64,000 bases of DNA from Sphingobacterium athyrii. Its GTDB lineage: Bacteria > Bacteroidota > Bacteroidia > Sphingobacteriales > Sphingobacteriaceae. Both the position numbers and the translations under genes were made by a program. Numbering within the stretch: the first letter of the stretch is position 1; each line of letters starts with the position of its first letter. Positions 16,300 through 25,920 of the stretch are shown here, piece after piece. The notes under the pieces are model-generated. The model was not told the origin of the DNA, searched no databases, and saw only the letters and a program-made list of their open reading frames with translations. The stretch covers positions 124,614 to 188,613 of the forward strand of contig NZ_QCXX01000004.1 of assembly GCF_003071065.1 (NCBI RefSeq), in the 5' to 3' direction.

Positions 16300-18006
16300 T
16301 TATTTTTTTGCTTTAAAAGCATCAATACCACTTTGCAAAAAAGCTTTGTATTGTTCAATATTATAGTTTGCGCCAGTTTGTGGCACTAATACTGTCCCAG
16401 AAGCGTCGACAATGACATATAATGGTTGCGAGTTGCTATTGAAAGTAGATGCTTGAAAATCACTATTTTTATTGCCAATCGTTTTGATCTTCTTGCTGCT
16501 ATACTTAGAAACAAATTGTTCGTTTGCCGGTAATTCTGTTTTATCATCCACAAATAGTTCCGCCATAACAAATTCTTCTTTTAATAGTTTGGCAACACCT
16601 GGATCTGTCCATACATTTGCTTCCATTTTTCGACAATTCACACAGTTCCAACCTGTGAAATCTATTAATACAGGTTTATTTAGTTCTTTCGCAGCTTCCA
16701 GAGCTTGATCATAATCGTAGTACGGGTCAAACCCTTTAGGTGTACCGCGTTCATGGAAGATTTCGGCGTATTTCTTTACTTTACCATCGCTGTGCGCTGG
16801 CGCACTTGCTACTCCAGCTGAAAGGTCAAAGTCCTGTGTTGCAGAAGGTGGTAAGAAAGCCGAAATGGATTTCAATGGTGCGCCCCATAGACCAGGGACC
16901 ATATAAACAACAAAAGAGAATACAATGATTGCCAATAGCGTTCTCGGTACAGATAGAAATTTCAGATCACTATCATGTGAAAACTTGATCTTGCCGATTA
17001 GGTATAAGCCCATCAGACCGAATATGGCAATCCACAAGGAAAGGAATACTTCACGATCAAGCCAATTCCAGTGGTAAGCCAGATCTACGTTGGACAAAAA
17101 CTTTAGCGCCAAAGCGAGTTCCAAAAATCCGAGAACGACCTTCACCGAATTGAGCCATCCGCCAGATTTTGGTAATGATTTTAGCATGGAAGGGAACATA
17201 GCAAACAGACCGAAAGGGATCGCCAAAGCAATGGAAAAACCCAGCATACCAACCGCTGGGCCTAAACGTTCGCCTTTTGATGCTGCTTCAACGAGCAAAG
17301 TGCCGATGATCGGACCTGTACAGGAAAAGGATACTAATGAAAGGCTGAAAGCCATAAAGAAGAGTCCGATCAGGCCTCCTTTATCGGATTTGGCATCCAT
17401 CTTATTGACAAAAGAACTTGGTAGCGTGATTTCGAAAGCCCCAAAAAAAGAAGCTGCAAAGACAACGAGTAAAAGAAAAAATAGGAAATTAAATATGCCA
17501 TTCGTTGATAATGCATTCAGCGCGTCCGAACCAAAAGCAATTGTGATAATCATGCCCAAAGCCACGTATATCACAATAATAAAAAGGCCATAGAGGAGCG
17601 CTTTGCTAATGCCGCTTGCACGTGTGCCCGACTGTTTGGTGAAGTAGCTGACCGTTAGTGGAAGCATCGGGAAGATACACGGCATCAAAAGAGCGGCAAA
17701 ACCACCGATTAATCCAGCAATAAAAATGCTCCAAAGTGATTTTTTCCCTGTATCTGAATTTGATGAAGAGACATGTGTTGTTGCCTTATCCAATTTGCTG
17801 CTATCCTGACTGAGGGTCGTGTCTGGGGCCTCTGAAAAAGCCAAATCGTCTGGTACGGCCTCTACCACAGGTGTGGTGTCAGGTGAAGATTCAAATTGAA
17901 GCCCTTCAGTACTCGTTAGACTGTCTTGTTGAAATGCAAAAGCTGTCGTTGTAAGTGGAAAACTGAAAAAAGCAATTAAAAGTAGAATAAATGTGTTTTT
18001 TAACAT
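16300..18006 (-). CDS. dsbD: DsbD-like thiol:disulfide interchange protein (beta and gamma domains)
   Basis: Carries electrons from cytoplasmic thioredoxin across the inner membrane to periplasmic thiol proteins. The 568 residues contain a signal peptide, a Ser/Thr/Asp-rich linker to about residue 88, a CcdA-like membrane domain with about eight helices and its redox pair Cys110 (MPCIFP) and Cys229 (SCTGP), then a C-terminal thioredoxin-like gamma domain with CVNC at 455-458. The alpha domain of classical DsbD is absent here but is encoded by the gene just upstream (18093-18542). A terminator and a -7 box lie between the two. Confidence 0.93.
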   Translation of the reverse strand: MLKNTFILLLIAFFSFPLTTTAFAFQQDSLTSTEGLQFESSPDTTPVVEAVPDDLAFSEAPDTTLSQDSSKLDKATTHVSSSNSDTGKKSLWSIFIAGLIGGFAALLMPCIFPMLPLTVSYFTKQSGTRASGISKALLYGLFIIVIYVALGMIITIAFGSDALNALSTNGIFNFLFFLLLVVFAASFFGAFEITLPSSFVNKMDAKSDKGGLIGLFFMAFSLSLVSFSCTGPIIGTLLVEAASKGERLGPAVGMLGFSIALAIPFGLFAMFPSMLKSLPKSGGWLNSVKVVLGFLELALALKFLSNVDLAYHWNWLDREVFLSLWIAIFGLMGLYLIGKIKFSHDSDLKFLSVPRTLLAIIVFSFVVYMVPGLWGAPLKSISAFLPPSATQDFDLSAGVASAPAHSDGKVKKYAEIFHERGTPKGFDPYYDYDQALEAAKELNKPVLIDFTGWNCVNCRKMEANVWTDPGVAKLLKEEFVMAELFVDDKTELPANEQFVSKYSSKKIKTIGNKNSDFQASTFNSNSQPLYVIVDASGTVLVPQTGANYNIEQYKAFLQSGIDAFKAKK

Positions 18007-18031
18007 GCGTATCTGTTTCTGATGTCAGCTT

Positions 18032-18039
18032 CAAAAATA
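18032..18039 (-). promoter_or_regulatory. -7 box before dsbD, overlapping a terminator T-tract
   Basis: On the minus strand the T-tract of the upstream terminator runs directly into TATTTTTG, a TAnnTTTG match 25 nt before the dsbD ATG. No TTG is seen at the right distance, so this is a weak call. Confidence 0.4.
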
Positions 18040-18063
18040 AAAAAAGGCGATGAGAATCGCCTT
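18035..18063 (-). terminator. Terminator after the DsbD alpha-domain gene
   Basis: AAGGCGA and TCGCCTT pair over a 6-nt loop, and the minus strand continues with TTTTTTTATTTTT. It lies between the alpha-domain gene and dsbD, although the two are expected to work together. Confidence 0.85.
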
Positions 18064-18092
18064 ATTATTTTATCCGTGTATGATCATTTTTA

Positions 18093-18542
18093 CTATTTGA
18101 TTGTCACAGCAAAAGCATATTCATCCGGGGGAAGACATTGTGATGCATCACAAGCCTGCCATTCTACGGTGCCTTTTACTGTTGCAGTACCTTTATTTAA
18201 CTTTACTTTTTGCTGAAAGATTACCTCATTTGTGAAATAACCAACATCCATTTTAAATACCTCTTCGTGTTTTACCTTTGGTTTTGGCTCAGCGGTTTTA
18301 CCTACCAATGCGTAGTCAGCAGCTTTAGCAAAATTGAATGAAGTTGGGATAGGTCCGCCATCTTTAATATTCTGCGAATAGATGTGCCATCCGTTTTGGA
18401 TTGTTCCTTTGACATAAACAACAGCTTCGTTGTTGTTCAGTTTTTTGCTGGCTACAGTCCATTTTACAGGTTTGTGAATTTGAGCGAAGGCTCCGGTAAC
18501 TGCGAAAATTACCACAGTTATTAACAATACTAATTTTTTCAT
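18093..18542 (-). CDS. DsbD alpha-domain protein (periplasmic)
   Basis: 149 residues with a Sec signal peptide (cleavage near residue 20, AFA) and a single immunoglobulin-like domain of the DsbD N-terminal family. The redox pair is Cys131 and Cys136 (CDASQC) near the C terminus; GWHIYSQN is another family signature. In classical DsbD this domain is fused to the membrane part and passes electrons to DsbC and CcmG. Here it is a separate gene upstream of the beta-gamma protein, a split seen in many Bacteroidota. Confidence 0.9.
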   Translation of the reverse strand: MKKLVLLITVVIFAVTGAFAQIHKPVKWTVASKKLNNNEAVVYVKGTIQNGWHIYSQNIKDGGPIPTSFNFAKAADYALVGKTAEPKPKVKHEEVFKMDVGYFTNEVIFQQKVKLNKGTATVKGTVEWQACDASQCLPPDEYAFAVTIK

Positions 18543-18665
18543 TTTCCTAAATAATTATTGCAGTTCGTTATACACCTTTGATAACTAAAGTTGATAAAGG
18601 TTTAATTTATCCGCTTCACAAATTTAGCATATTCTAACATGGTTTATCTGGATTTTGTGTAAAGA

Positions 18666-19436
18666 TTAGGATATAAGATGGCTTATCTCCTTGATGTTGA
18701 ATTTATGCAGTTTGTTGTCAATAAGCACTTGCAGTTGGCCATCGATCCCCACGGCTTTGATGATCCCGATTTTTTTTTCCCCTGCGACCAAAAATGGTTT
18801 TTCCTCGCCTTTCCAGAAAAGTAGCTCGTTATAATAATCCAATTGGAAACGCCACGATTGGGTATAAAGGGTATTGTATTCCTTTTGGAGACTTGCGAAA
18901 AGTTCGACAGCCAGGTCTTTAATGACATAATCGTCTCTGTCCGTAAGGGTGGATAATGAAGTAATTGTTGTCGCTGTGTCAAAATTGACCTGATTGATGT
19001 TTATGCCTATTCCGATAATAGAAGCATCAATTTTATTTCCCTTTAACTTATTTTCAATAAGGATCCCTGCTATTTTTTTGCTGCCGACATAAATGTCATT
19101 GGGCCATTTTACGGTTACAGGCAGCTTCGTTTTGCTTTTAAGCCACTTTACGACGGCGATAGCCACAGAGGCGGAGAGTGCAAACTGTTGTTCTATGGAT
19201 AAAAAATGAGGTTTTAAAAGAATGGATGTGGTCAGATTTTTTCCGGGTTCGCTGACCCAGGTACTCCCGCGTTGTCCTTTTCCTTGAAACTGATCTTCTG
19301 CTAAAATGGCAGTACCCTCTGCGAGTGGCTTGAAATTTGACAATAATTCTCTTAAATAATCGTTTGTAGAGGCAACTTTGTCAAGATATATTATATTTTG
19401 ACCGATGATAAGTCCCGAAATATTGTTATTTTGCAA
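18666..19436 (-). CDS. birA: Biotin--[acetyl-CoA-carboxylase] ligase
   Basis: Attaches biotin to the carrier protein of acetyl-CoA carboxylase via biotinyl-AMP. The 256 residues hold the catalytic domain only, without the DNA-binding head of the E. coli protein, so it should not be a repressor. Motifs: VASTNDYL (biotin site), FQGKGQRGSTW (the adenylate loop, usually GRGRxG) and VKWPNDIYV. The only in-frame start is the TTG at 19436, giving MQNN, since a stop lies four codons upstream. It is divergent from rsfS with 47 nt between. Confidence 0.93.
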   Translation of the reverse strand: MQNNNISGLIIGQNIIYLDKVASTNDYLRELLSNFKPLAEGTAILAEDQFQGKGQRGSTWVSEPGKNLTTSILLKPHFLSIEQQFALSASVAIAVVKWLKSKTKLPVTVKWPNDIYVGSKKIAGILIENKLKGNKIDASIIGIGININQVNFDTATTITSLSTLTDRDDYVIKDLAVELFASLQKEYNTLYTQSWRFQLDYYNELLFWKGEEKPFLVAGEKKIGIIKAVGIDGQLQVLIDNKLHKFNIKEISHLIS

Positions 19437-19483
19437 ACTGAAAGTATTAAATAAATATTAAGTCAAAACTATCATATTTTTTA

Positions 19484-19858
19484 ATGAGTAAAAATAAAAG
19501 TTCAGAATTGTCGCAACGTCTATCAGAAATTATCGTTCACGGTATGCAGGAAAAGAAAGCAAACGAGATTGTTCGCTTGGATTTAAGAGATCTTCACAGT
19601 TCTGTTTCTGATTATTTTGTGATTTGTCATGCCGACTCGAACATTCAGGTTAACGCTATTGCCAAGAGTGTAGAGGAGGAAGTTTATAAAGCTTTTGGTC
19701 AAGAACCCCAATATAAAGAAGGACAATCAAATGGAGAATGGTTGATTTTGGATTTTGTGGATGTGGTTGTACATATCTTTAAGACCGAGAAGAGAGCACA
19801 TTACGGAATTGAGGATTTGTGGGGAGATGCACAGATTCAGCATTTCCAAAGCGCCTAA
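19484..19858 (+). CDS. rsfS: Ribosomal silencing factor RsfS
   Basis: A 124-residue RsfS/Iojap protein that binds ribosomal protein uL14 and blocks subunit joining when nutrients are scarce. Family signatures are DYFVICHADSNIQVNAIA and NGEWLILDFVDVVVHIF, with HYGIEDLWGDA at the end. It is 48 nt upstream of ftsH, an order common in Bacteroidota, and the two are likely one transcript. Confidence 0.96.
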   Translation: MSKNKSSELSQRLSEIIVHGMQEKKANEIVRLDLRDLHSSVSDYFVICHADSNIQVNAIAKSVEEEVYKAFGQEPQYKEGQSNGEWLILDFVDVVVHIFKTEKRAHYGIEDLWGDAQIQHFQSA

Positions 19859-19906
19859 TAACCGCCTCAGTACAATAGTTTATACAGAAAATATAATTAC
19901 GATATA

Positions 19907-21991
19907 ATGAAAAAAATCCCAAGTAGTAAGGTAAGCCCAAAACCGCCGAAATTCAATTTTGTGTGGCTTATGATTGCCATGTTTTTAGGTTTTTTTGCCT
20001 TGCAATATGTTTTTGGAGAAAACCCGGCTAAGGAAATTAGCTATAGTGATTTTGAAACACGCATGTTAAAAACCGGAGCCGTTGAGCGTCTGGAAGCATA
20101 TAAGAAAAATGATCTTGTAGAGGTAGAAGTCTATCTAAAAAAAGGCTGGAAAGACAACCCGAGTTTTAAAGATGTAACCAAGAGTAATGATCCTATTCCC
20201 AGTCTTGCTGGTCAAGAGGAAACAGGACCTCAATATGTCTTTAAGGATGCCTCAGCAGAGGTGTTGGAGAAGAAATTAGCAGCATCACAAGCTGAATTGG
20301 CTCCTGGAACACCTAAAGTGCAATTGAAATATGCTGACCGTTCCAATCCTTGGGCGAGCTGGTTTGTGACATTTATGTTGCCATTGTTGGTATTGGCAGC
20401 GATCTGGATTTTCTTGATGCGCCGGATGGGTGGTGGTGCTGGTGGTGGCGGTGGTGCGATCTTTAATATCGGCAAATCCAAAGCACAATTATTTGATAAA
20501 GAATCGCAGATCAACATTACCTTTAATGATGTCGCTGGTTTAGAAGAAGCAAAACAAGAGGTTATGGAAATCGTGGATTTCTTGAAAAATCCACGTAAGT
20601 ACACGAACCTAGGGGGTAAAATTCCGAAAGGAGCATTACTTGTAGGCCCTCCGGGAACAGGTAAAACGTTATTGGCAAAAGCTGTTGCAGGTGAAGCACA
20701 GGTGCCTTTCTTCTCCCTATCAGGTTCAGACTTCGTAGAGATGTTTGTGGGTGTGGGTGCTTCACGTGTCCGTGACCTGTTCAAACAAGCCAAAGAGAAA
20801 GCCCCTTGTATTATCTTCATTGATGAGATTGATGCAATCGGTCGTGCTCGTGGGAAAAATTCTATGATGGGTGGCAATGACGAACGTGAAAATACATTGA
20901 ACCAGTTATTGGTGGAAATGGATGGTTTCGGTACGGATTCAGGTGTTATTATTTTAGCAGCGACAAACCGTATCGATGTATTGGACACAGCATTGTTGCG
21001 TCCAGGACGTTTCGACCGTCAGATTTCTATTGACAAACCAGATTTGATAGGTCGTGAGCATATTTTTAAAGTGCATTTAAAACCATTGAAGTTGTCAGCG
21101 GAAGTGGATGCCAAAAAATTATCAGCACAGACACCGGGTTTTGCGGGAGCAGAGATCGCCAATGTGTGTAATGAAGCTGCATTGATTGCTGCACGTAAAA
21201 ACAAATCTGAAATAGATATGCAGGATTTTCAGGATGCGGTGGATCGTGTGATCGGTGGTCTTGAGAAAAAGAATAAAATCATTTCCCCCGAAGAAAAGCG
21301 TATTGTTGCTTATCACGAGGCGGGGCACGCCATTGCGGGTTGGTTTTTAGAACATGCCGATCCTTTGGTAAAAGTGTCTATTGTTCCGCGTGGAGTAGCG
21401 GCGTTGGGATATGCACAATATCTTCCACGTGAACAGTTCTTATATACAACCGAACAACTGGTTGATAGTTTGTGTATGACTATGGGCGGACGTGTGGCAG
21501 AAGATATTACTTTCGGGAGAATTTCCACAGGAGCTCAGAATGATTTGGAGCGTATCACGCAACTTTCTTATGCAATGATTGCCATTTATGGTATGAATGA
21601 TAAGGTAGGAAATGTGTCTTTCCGTGATAGCTCAGAGGCTTCTTTTCAAAAACCATACTCTGACAAAACGGCAGAGCTGATTGATGCTGAAGTCCGTAAT
21701 CTGATTACAGACGTCTACGCGCGGACAAAACAACTTTTGTTGGACAAACGTGAGGGGTTGATTAAGATCGCGGAGAAACTATTGGAAAAAGAGATTCTTT
21801 TCCAATCTGATCTTGAAGAGATATTAGGTAAGCGTCCTTTCGATACCAAAACAACTTATGATGAGTTTGTCAACGGGGCTGACGGCGGCGGTGTACCACA
21901 GACCGATTTACCATTGGATGTTCACCCTGAGGAGGCATCTTCAAAAGATGATCAGCGATTGGACAATAATCCGTCAGGTAGTTTAAACTAA
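19907..21991 (+). CDS. ftsH: ATP-dependent zinc metalloprotease FtsH
   Basis: Membrane-bound AAA+ protease that extracts and degrades membrane and short-lived proteins. The 694 residues have membrane helices at about 19-37 and 152-171 around a periplasmic domain, then a Gly-rich linker (175-183). The AAA module has Walker A GPPGTGKT at 247-254, Walker B FIDEID at 304-309 and the second region of homology ending in RPGRFDR. The zinc site HEAGH is at 470-474. The C-terminal tail after about residue 640 is low-complexity and acidic. It follows rsfS. Confidence 0.98.
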   Translation: MKKIPSSKVSPKPPKFNFVWLMIAMFLGFFALQYVFGENPAKEISYSDFETRMLKTGAVERLEAYKKNDLVEVEVYLKKGWKDNPSFKDVTKSNDPIPSLAGQEETGPQYVFKDASAEVLEKKLAASQAELAPGTPKVQLKYADRSNPWASWFVTFMLPLLVLAAIWIFLMRRMGGGAGGGGGAIFNIGKSKAQLFDKESQINITFNDVAGLEEAKQEVMEIVDFLKNPRKYTNLGGKIPKGALLVGPPGTGKTLLAKAVAGEAQVPFFSLSGSDFVEMFVGVGASRVRDLFKQAKEKAPCIIFIDEIDAIGRARGKNSMMGGNDERENTLNQLLVEMDGFGTDSGVIILAATNRIDVLDTALLRPGRFDRQISIDKPDLIGREHIFKVHLKPLKLSAEVDAKKLSAQTPGFAGAEIANVCNEAALIAARKNKSEIDMQDFQDAVDRVIGGLEKKNKIISPEEKRIVAYHEAGHAIAGWFLEHADPLVKVSIVPRGVAALGYAQYLPREQFLYTTEQLVDSLCMTMGGRVAEDITFGRISTGAQNDLERITQLSYAMIAIYGMNDKVGNVSFRDSSEASFQKPYSDKTAELIDAEVRNLITDVYARTKQLLLDKREGLIKIAEKLLEKEILFQSDLEEILGKRPFDTKTTYDEFVNGADGGGVPQTDLPLDVHPEEASSKDDQRLDNNPSGSLN

Positions 21992-22001
21992 TTTAGATTT
22001 T

Positions 22002-22028
22002 ACAGCGCTAGAAAAACTCTAGCGCTGT
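22002..22028 (+). terminator. Terminator-like hairpin after ftsH
   Basis: A 10-bp perfect stem (ACAGCGCTAG with CTAGCGCTGT) over a 7-nt loop; the T tract is broken (ATTTATATT), so some read-through to the LUD gene is likely. Confidence 0.65.
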
Positions 22029-22048
22029 ATTTATATTGCTATTGAGCC

Positions 22049-22696
22049 ATGAATGTGAAGAACGCGACAGCGAAGGAGGTAATGTTAAAACGCATACGTC
22101 AGGCACTACTTCAAAAGAACGATAATCCACATCCTAATTTCAAAGAAACACCCCTTTACAAAGAAGAGGATGAGTTGGTTGATCTTGTTTTTGTTCGCGA
22201 ACTGACAGCCGCTGGCGGCAAGTTTCTTTATTGTGATGGTGAGATCGGCCTCATTGAGAATCTGATTACATTGACAGAGGTCAATAATATAAAAAATATC
22301 TATGCCTGGGAACAGGGGATCCAAAATCTGTTGAGCCCTTATGGTTTCCCATTTTTCAAAACAGAGAAAGACTTCGAGTCTGCCAATGCGAGCATTACCT
22401 CATGTGAAGCATTGATAGCACGTAATGGCAGTATTATGGTGAGCAATGCAAATGCTTCCGGACGTCGTCTGAGCATCTATCCGCCGATTCATATTGTAGT
22501 AGCAAAGGCCTCTCAATTGGTATGGGATGTGAAAGATGCCTTGGCTTATATGCAGAAACGTTATGGGCAGGAGATTCCGACGATGATTTCAACCATTACA
22601 GGGCCTTCACGAACAGCTGATATTGAGAAAAGATTAGTTTTGGGTGCTCATGGCCCAAAAGAACTCTATGTTTTACTTTTAGAAGACCGTTTCTAA
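22049..22696 (+). CDS. LUD domain protein (LutC/YkgG family)
   Basis: 215 residues with the LUD fold of LutC/YkgG, a subunit type linked to L-lactate oxidation in the LutABC system. Family-typical parts are SITSCEALIARNGSIMVS and the C-terminal TGPSRTADIEKRLVLGAHGP. The partner genes lutA and lutB are not next to it here; instead it lies between ftsH and a rhomboid gene, with 2 nt to the latter. Stand-alone LUD proteins are common in Bacteroidota and their role is not established, so lactate use is only a possibility. Confidence 0.9.
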   Translation: MNVKNATAKEVMLKRIRQALLQKNDNPHPNFKETPLYKEEDELVDLVFVRELTAAGGKFLYCDGEIGLIENLITLTEVNNIKNIYAWEQGIQNLLSPYGFPFFKTEKDFESANASITSCEALIARNGSIMVSNANASGRRLSIYPPIHIVVAKASQLVWDVKDALAYMQKRYGQEIPTMISTITGPSRTADIEKRLVLGAHGPKELYVLLLEDRF

Positions 22697-22698
22697 CC

Positions 22699-23322
22699 AT
22701 GTTGACTTACTATTTACAACAAACTCCCGTAGCGAGTGTCATTTTCTTTTTTACGCTTGTAACGAGTATATATACCTTTTCTCATGAGCAGCTTTATGGT
22801 AAATTAATGCTCCATCCGTATAGTATCGCGCGCAAAAAACGCTTGTACACTATCCTGACAAGTGGTTTTATCCATAAAGACTGGGGGCACCTGCTGTTCA
22901 ATATGATCACTTTTTATTATTTCGCATTCGGGTTGGAGCAGATGCTGGCACAGGCAAGCGTCTATGGACATCTTCTCTTCGCTGTTATCTATTTAGGCAG
23001 TCTGCTGCTGAGTGACATTCCAACCATTATTCAGCAGAAAAATAATTATGGTTATTATAGTTTGGGGGCTTCGGGAGCGATCTGTGCTGTTTTATTCAGT
23101 TACATCCTCTTTAATCCAAAGATGACTATCGGTGTGATGATGATTATTCCAATGCCCGCCTATTTATTTGCTTTCCTGTTTTTGGGGTATTGCATCTGGG
23201 CCTCCAAAAAGGCTCAGGACGGGATTAATCATGATGCGCATTTCTATGGCGCATTATCCGGATTGATTCTAACGATCATCTGTTTTCCCTGGGTCATCAA
23301 ACATTGCTTAGCACAGTTTTAA
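22699..23322 (+). CDS. Rhomboid family intramembrane serine protease
   Basis: A six-helix membrane protease of 207 residues that cuts within or near membrane segments of its substrates. The serine motif GASG is at 123-126 (catalytic Ser125), the catalytic His is His181 in AHFYGALSG, and the oxyanion-region HLLFN is at 64-68. It begins 2 nt after the LUD gene and ends with its stop codon interlocked with that of the convergent YifB gene in the sequence TTAA. Substrates are unknown. Confidence 0.93.
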   Translation: MLTYYLQQTPVASVIFFFTLVTSIYTFSHEQLYGKLMLHPYSIARKKRLYTILTSGFIHKDWGHLLFNMITFYYFAFGLEQMLAQASVYGHLLFAVIYLGSLLLSDIPTIIQQKNNYGYYSLGASGAICAVLFSYILFNPKMTIGVMMIIPMPAYLFAFLFLGYCIWASKKAQDGINHDAHFYGALSGLILTIICFPWVIKHCLAQF

Positions 23323-24863
23323 AATTTCCCGCCCCAGGTTTCTTTGTCTAAATTCCTATACTGAATAGCTTCCGCAAGATGATGATTTTCTATTGAAGGG
23401 CTATTTTCCATGTCTGCAATAGTACGGGCTACTTTTAATATTCGATCGTAAGCCCGTGCAGAAAGATTCAAGCGGTCAATGGCTGTTTTAAGTAATTGCT
23501 TTTGTGATTCACCGATCTGACAGATCGCCCGGGTAAGTTTTGTGCTCATATGCGCATTACAATGAATATCGGGATAGGATTCAAATCGTTGTTTCTGGAT
23601 CTTTCTTGTCTGAATGACACGATTACGAACCATCAGACTGTTTTCAATAGGACGGGAGGCGCTCAATTCTTCAAATTGCACTGGTGTGACTTCTACATGC
23701 AGATCGATGCGATCCAACAAAGGACCCGATATTTTACTTAAATACCGCTGAACGGTATTGCTGCCGCAGATACACTCCTTTTCGGGGTGGTTAAAGTACC
23801 CACAGGGACAAGGGTTCATTGCGGCTATTAACATAAAGCTGGCCGGATAATCGATGGATAATTTTGCCCGGGATATGTTGATGTTTCTGGATTCCAGTGG
23901 CTGTCTCATGACTTCAAGGACACTTCGTTTAAATTCGGGAAGCTCGTCCAGAAATAGTACGCCGTGATGCGACAAGGAGATCTCTCCAGGTTGTGGATTA
24001 GAGCCACCACCGACCATGGCGACATCAGAGATGGTATGATGTGGTGCTCGAAATGGTCGAATCGTCAGTAGAGCATCTTTAGCTTTGAGATTCCCCGAAA
24101 CAGAATGAATTTTGGTTGTTTCCAGCGACTCGGCTATATTAAGCGGCGGTAGAATCGTCGGTAACCTTTTCGCGAGCATGGTCTTTCCCGCTCCCGGTGG
24201 ACCTATTAAAATGACATTATGTCCTCCGGCGGCGGCTATTTCTAATGCTCTTTTAATATTTTCCTGTCCACGAACATCCGAAAAGTCAACATCATATCTA
24301 TTTGTTTCGGTGTGAAAGAAGGATTGGATGTCGACTTTGGTTGGAACAATATTTTTCGAATTATTGAGAAACTGGACCACATCGCTGAGGTTTTCGACAG
24401 CGATCACATCAATTCCAGTAACGATGGCGGCTTCCAGCGCATTTTGCTGAGGAAGTATGATTCCTTTAAATCCATCATTTAATGCTTGCAAGGCGATGGA
24501 TAAGACACCTCTGACGGGTTTTATACTGCCATCTAAAGACAATTCGCCTAAGATCAGGTAATGTTCCAACAGATTGCTTATTAACTGTCCGGAGGAGGCT
24601 AGTATACCGACCGCGATAGATAAATCATAGCCGGAACCTTCTTTCCTGATGTCAGCTGGTGCCAAGTTGACCACAATTTTTTGCCGTGGCATGTGAAGTT
24701 GACAGGAAGTAATGGCACTTTCAATGCGTCTGAGACTTTCTTTGACAGCATTGTCAGGAAGTCCGACGATATAATAATGTAGTCCTGTAGAAACTACGAC
24801 CTCAACGGTAATGGTACACGCCTCAATTCCATAGACGGCACTACAATAGGTTTTGTTCAACAT
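23319..24863 (-). CDS. YifB/ComM family Mg chelatase-like AAA ATPase
   Basis: A 514-residue AAA+ protein of the ComM/YifB family. An N-terminal Lon-protease-like fold (about 1-170, with GLPDNAVKESLRRIESA) precedes the chelatase-type AAA domain: Walker A GPPGAGKT at 221-228 and GVLFLDELPEF for Walker B. A Cys-rich insertion (CPCGYFNHPEKECICG) is typical. ComM promotes branch migration during natural transformation; whether that applies here is not known. Its stop shares TTAA with the rhomboid stop. Confidence 0.94.
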   Translation of the reverse strand: MLNKTYCSAVYGIEACTITVEVVVSTGLHYYIVGLPDNAVKESLRRIESAITSCQLHMPRQKIVVNLAPADIRKEGSGYDLSIAVGILASSGQLISNLLEHYLILGELSLDGSIKPVRGVLSIALQALNDGFKGIILPQQNALEAAIVTGIDVIAVENLSDVVQFLNNSKNIVPTKVDIQSFFHTETNRYDVDFSDVRGQENIKRALEIAAAGGHNVILIGPPGAGKTMLAKRLPTILPPLNIAESLETTKIHSVSGNLKAKDALLTIRPFRAPHHTISDVAMVGGGSNPQPGEISLSHHGVLFLDELPEFKRSVLEVMRQPLESRNINISRAKLSIDYPASFMLIAAMNPCPCGYFNHPEKECICGSNTVQRYLSKISGPLLDRIDLHVEVTPVQFEELSASRPIENSLMVRNRVIQTRKIQKQRFESYPDIHCNAHMSTKLTRAICQIGESQKQLLKTAIDRLNLSARAYDRILKVARTIADMENSPSIENHHLAEAIQYRNLDKETWGGKF

Positions 24864-25102
24864 GAATTTTGTAATCGGTTGATTTAAAGATACTAAATAT
24901 TAAATTATAAATAATAATGCTTTGACGAATTATTGTAAATCGATAGGGAATTGTTGGAAAATGACTATATTGTAATTGGATAGATTCTAGTAAATAATGG
25001 ATAAAATGCGGTATTTGGCAAACGATTTGCTTTATAAATTGTATTATTATCGAAGACTAGATTCATCGTATAATAGAATTAGAACTTTAAAACGAAAAAG
25101 AA

Positions 25103-25372
25103 ATGAATGACACAAGTAAAGTAGCTTTGGCGTTGTTGGCAGGTCTTGCTGCGGGTGCAGCTTTGGGAGTTTTATTTGCTCCGGATAAAGGATCAGATAC
25201 AAGAGATAAGATCAATGATTCATTAAGCGATTTGAGTGATGCTATTCGTGAGAGAGCTGAAGAACAATTCGATCAGTTGAATGAATTTAAGGAAAAAATT
25301 GTCTCCACCTTAAAAGGTAAATTAAATCAGGCCGAGGAGATTGTAGACGATGATATCATCGAGCATGCATAG
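25103..25372 (+). CDS. YtxH domain-containing protein
   Basis: 89 residues: one N-terminal membrane segment rich in Ala, Gly and Leu, ending LGVLFAPDKGSDTR, the classic YtxH join, then a charged amphipathic helix likely to form a coiled coil. YtxH proteins are linked to envelope stress in firmicutes; the function is not settled. It heads a small group with the holin-like gene and a helical protein, interrupted by a MITE-like repeat. Confidence 0.9.
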   Translation: MNDTSKVALALLAGLAAGAALGVLFAPDKGSDTRDKINDSLSDLSDAIRERAEEQFDQLNEFKEKIVSTLKGKLNQAEEIVDDDIIEHA

Positions 25373-25418
25373 AGTGCAAGTTGTCCTTTGGGATGATTTG
25401 GTGAAATACATAGCATTA

Positions 25419-25484
25419 TAGGCTATTTCAAAAGACTGAATTTAGATAATAAAGAAGTTGATATTGGACTTTTGAGATAGCCTA
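25419..25484. repeat. 66-bp MITE-like inverted-repeat element
   Basis: Terminal arms of 16 bp (25419-25434 and 25469-25484) pair with one mismatch: TAGGCTATTTCAAAAG against CTTTTGAGATAGCCTA. The 34-bp centre is AT-rich. The arm resembles the end of the IS1182-family element 2.6 kb away (AGGCTGTCTCAAA there, AGGCTATTTCAAA here, 11 of 13 the same). It lies between ytxH and the holin-like gene. A MITE or IS remnant is the likely origin; it could also act as a hairpin in the mRNA. Confidence 0.6.
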
Positions 25485-25500
25485 CATAAATTTAAGATGA

Positions 25501-25920
25501 ATGGAAGAAGAAAAATTTTCACTTAGTGGTACTTTCCAGAAAACCAAGGAGTACGTAGATTCCCAGTTTAAGCTTGTTAAATTGAAGACAATCGAGCGTT
25601 CATCGCGCCTGATTGCTAGTTTAGTAGTAGATGCGACCAAATTAATCTTTACTTTGTTTGTTATCTTTTTTTTATGTTTAGCATTGGGGTTTTGGCTAGG
25701 TGAACTATTAGGAAGCTATTCATTGGGATTCTTGGCAACAGCGGGTATTTTTATGGTGATTATCGTGATCATACGAATTTTTGAACCCGCCTTGGAGTCG
25801 AAGTTTATGGATCTTTCTATCCGCCGCTTTTTGGCCAAATGGAATGATGAAATCGAGGAAGAAGAGGAAGACTTGAAAAAAAAGGAAAAATTTGATAGAG
25901 AAGGGGCTACAAATGAATAA
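25501..25920 (+). CDS. Holin-X-like (phage holin family) membrane protein
   Basis: 139 residues with two long membrane segments (about 40-62 and 70-92), a basic N-terminal part and a very acidic, charged C-terminal tail (EEEEEDLKKKEKF). The layout matches the Actinobacterial Holin-X/YqjE group that annotators call phage holin family, but no phage gene is nearby and such proteins are normal chromosomal envelope genes in Bacteroidota. Its stop overlaps the next start as ATGAATAA, pointing to translational coupling. Confidence 0.85.
   Translation: MEEEKFSLSGTFQKTKEYVDSQFKLVKLKTIERSSRLIASLVVDATKLIFTLFVIFFLCLALGFWLGELLGSYSLGFLATAGIFMVIIVIIRIFEPALESKFMDLSIRRFLAKWNDEIEEEEEDLKKKEKFDREGATNE

Noticed and set aside
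17090..17593. 167-codon open frame antisense to dsbD
   Set aside because: Reverse complement of membrane helices, giving Lys/Pro/Ser-rich sequence; no independent support.
20230..20988. 252-codon open frame antisense to ftsH
   Set aside because: It lies wholly within the strongly conserved AAA region of ftsH and has no protein-like features.
25501..25920. Prophage remnant suggested by the holin-like gene
   Set aside because: No lysozyme, structural, integrase or regulatory phage gene lies nearby, and the neighbours are ordinary envelope genes.
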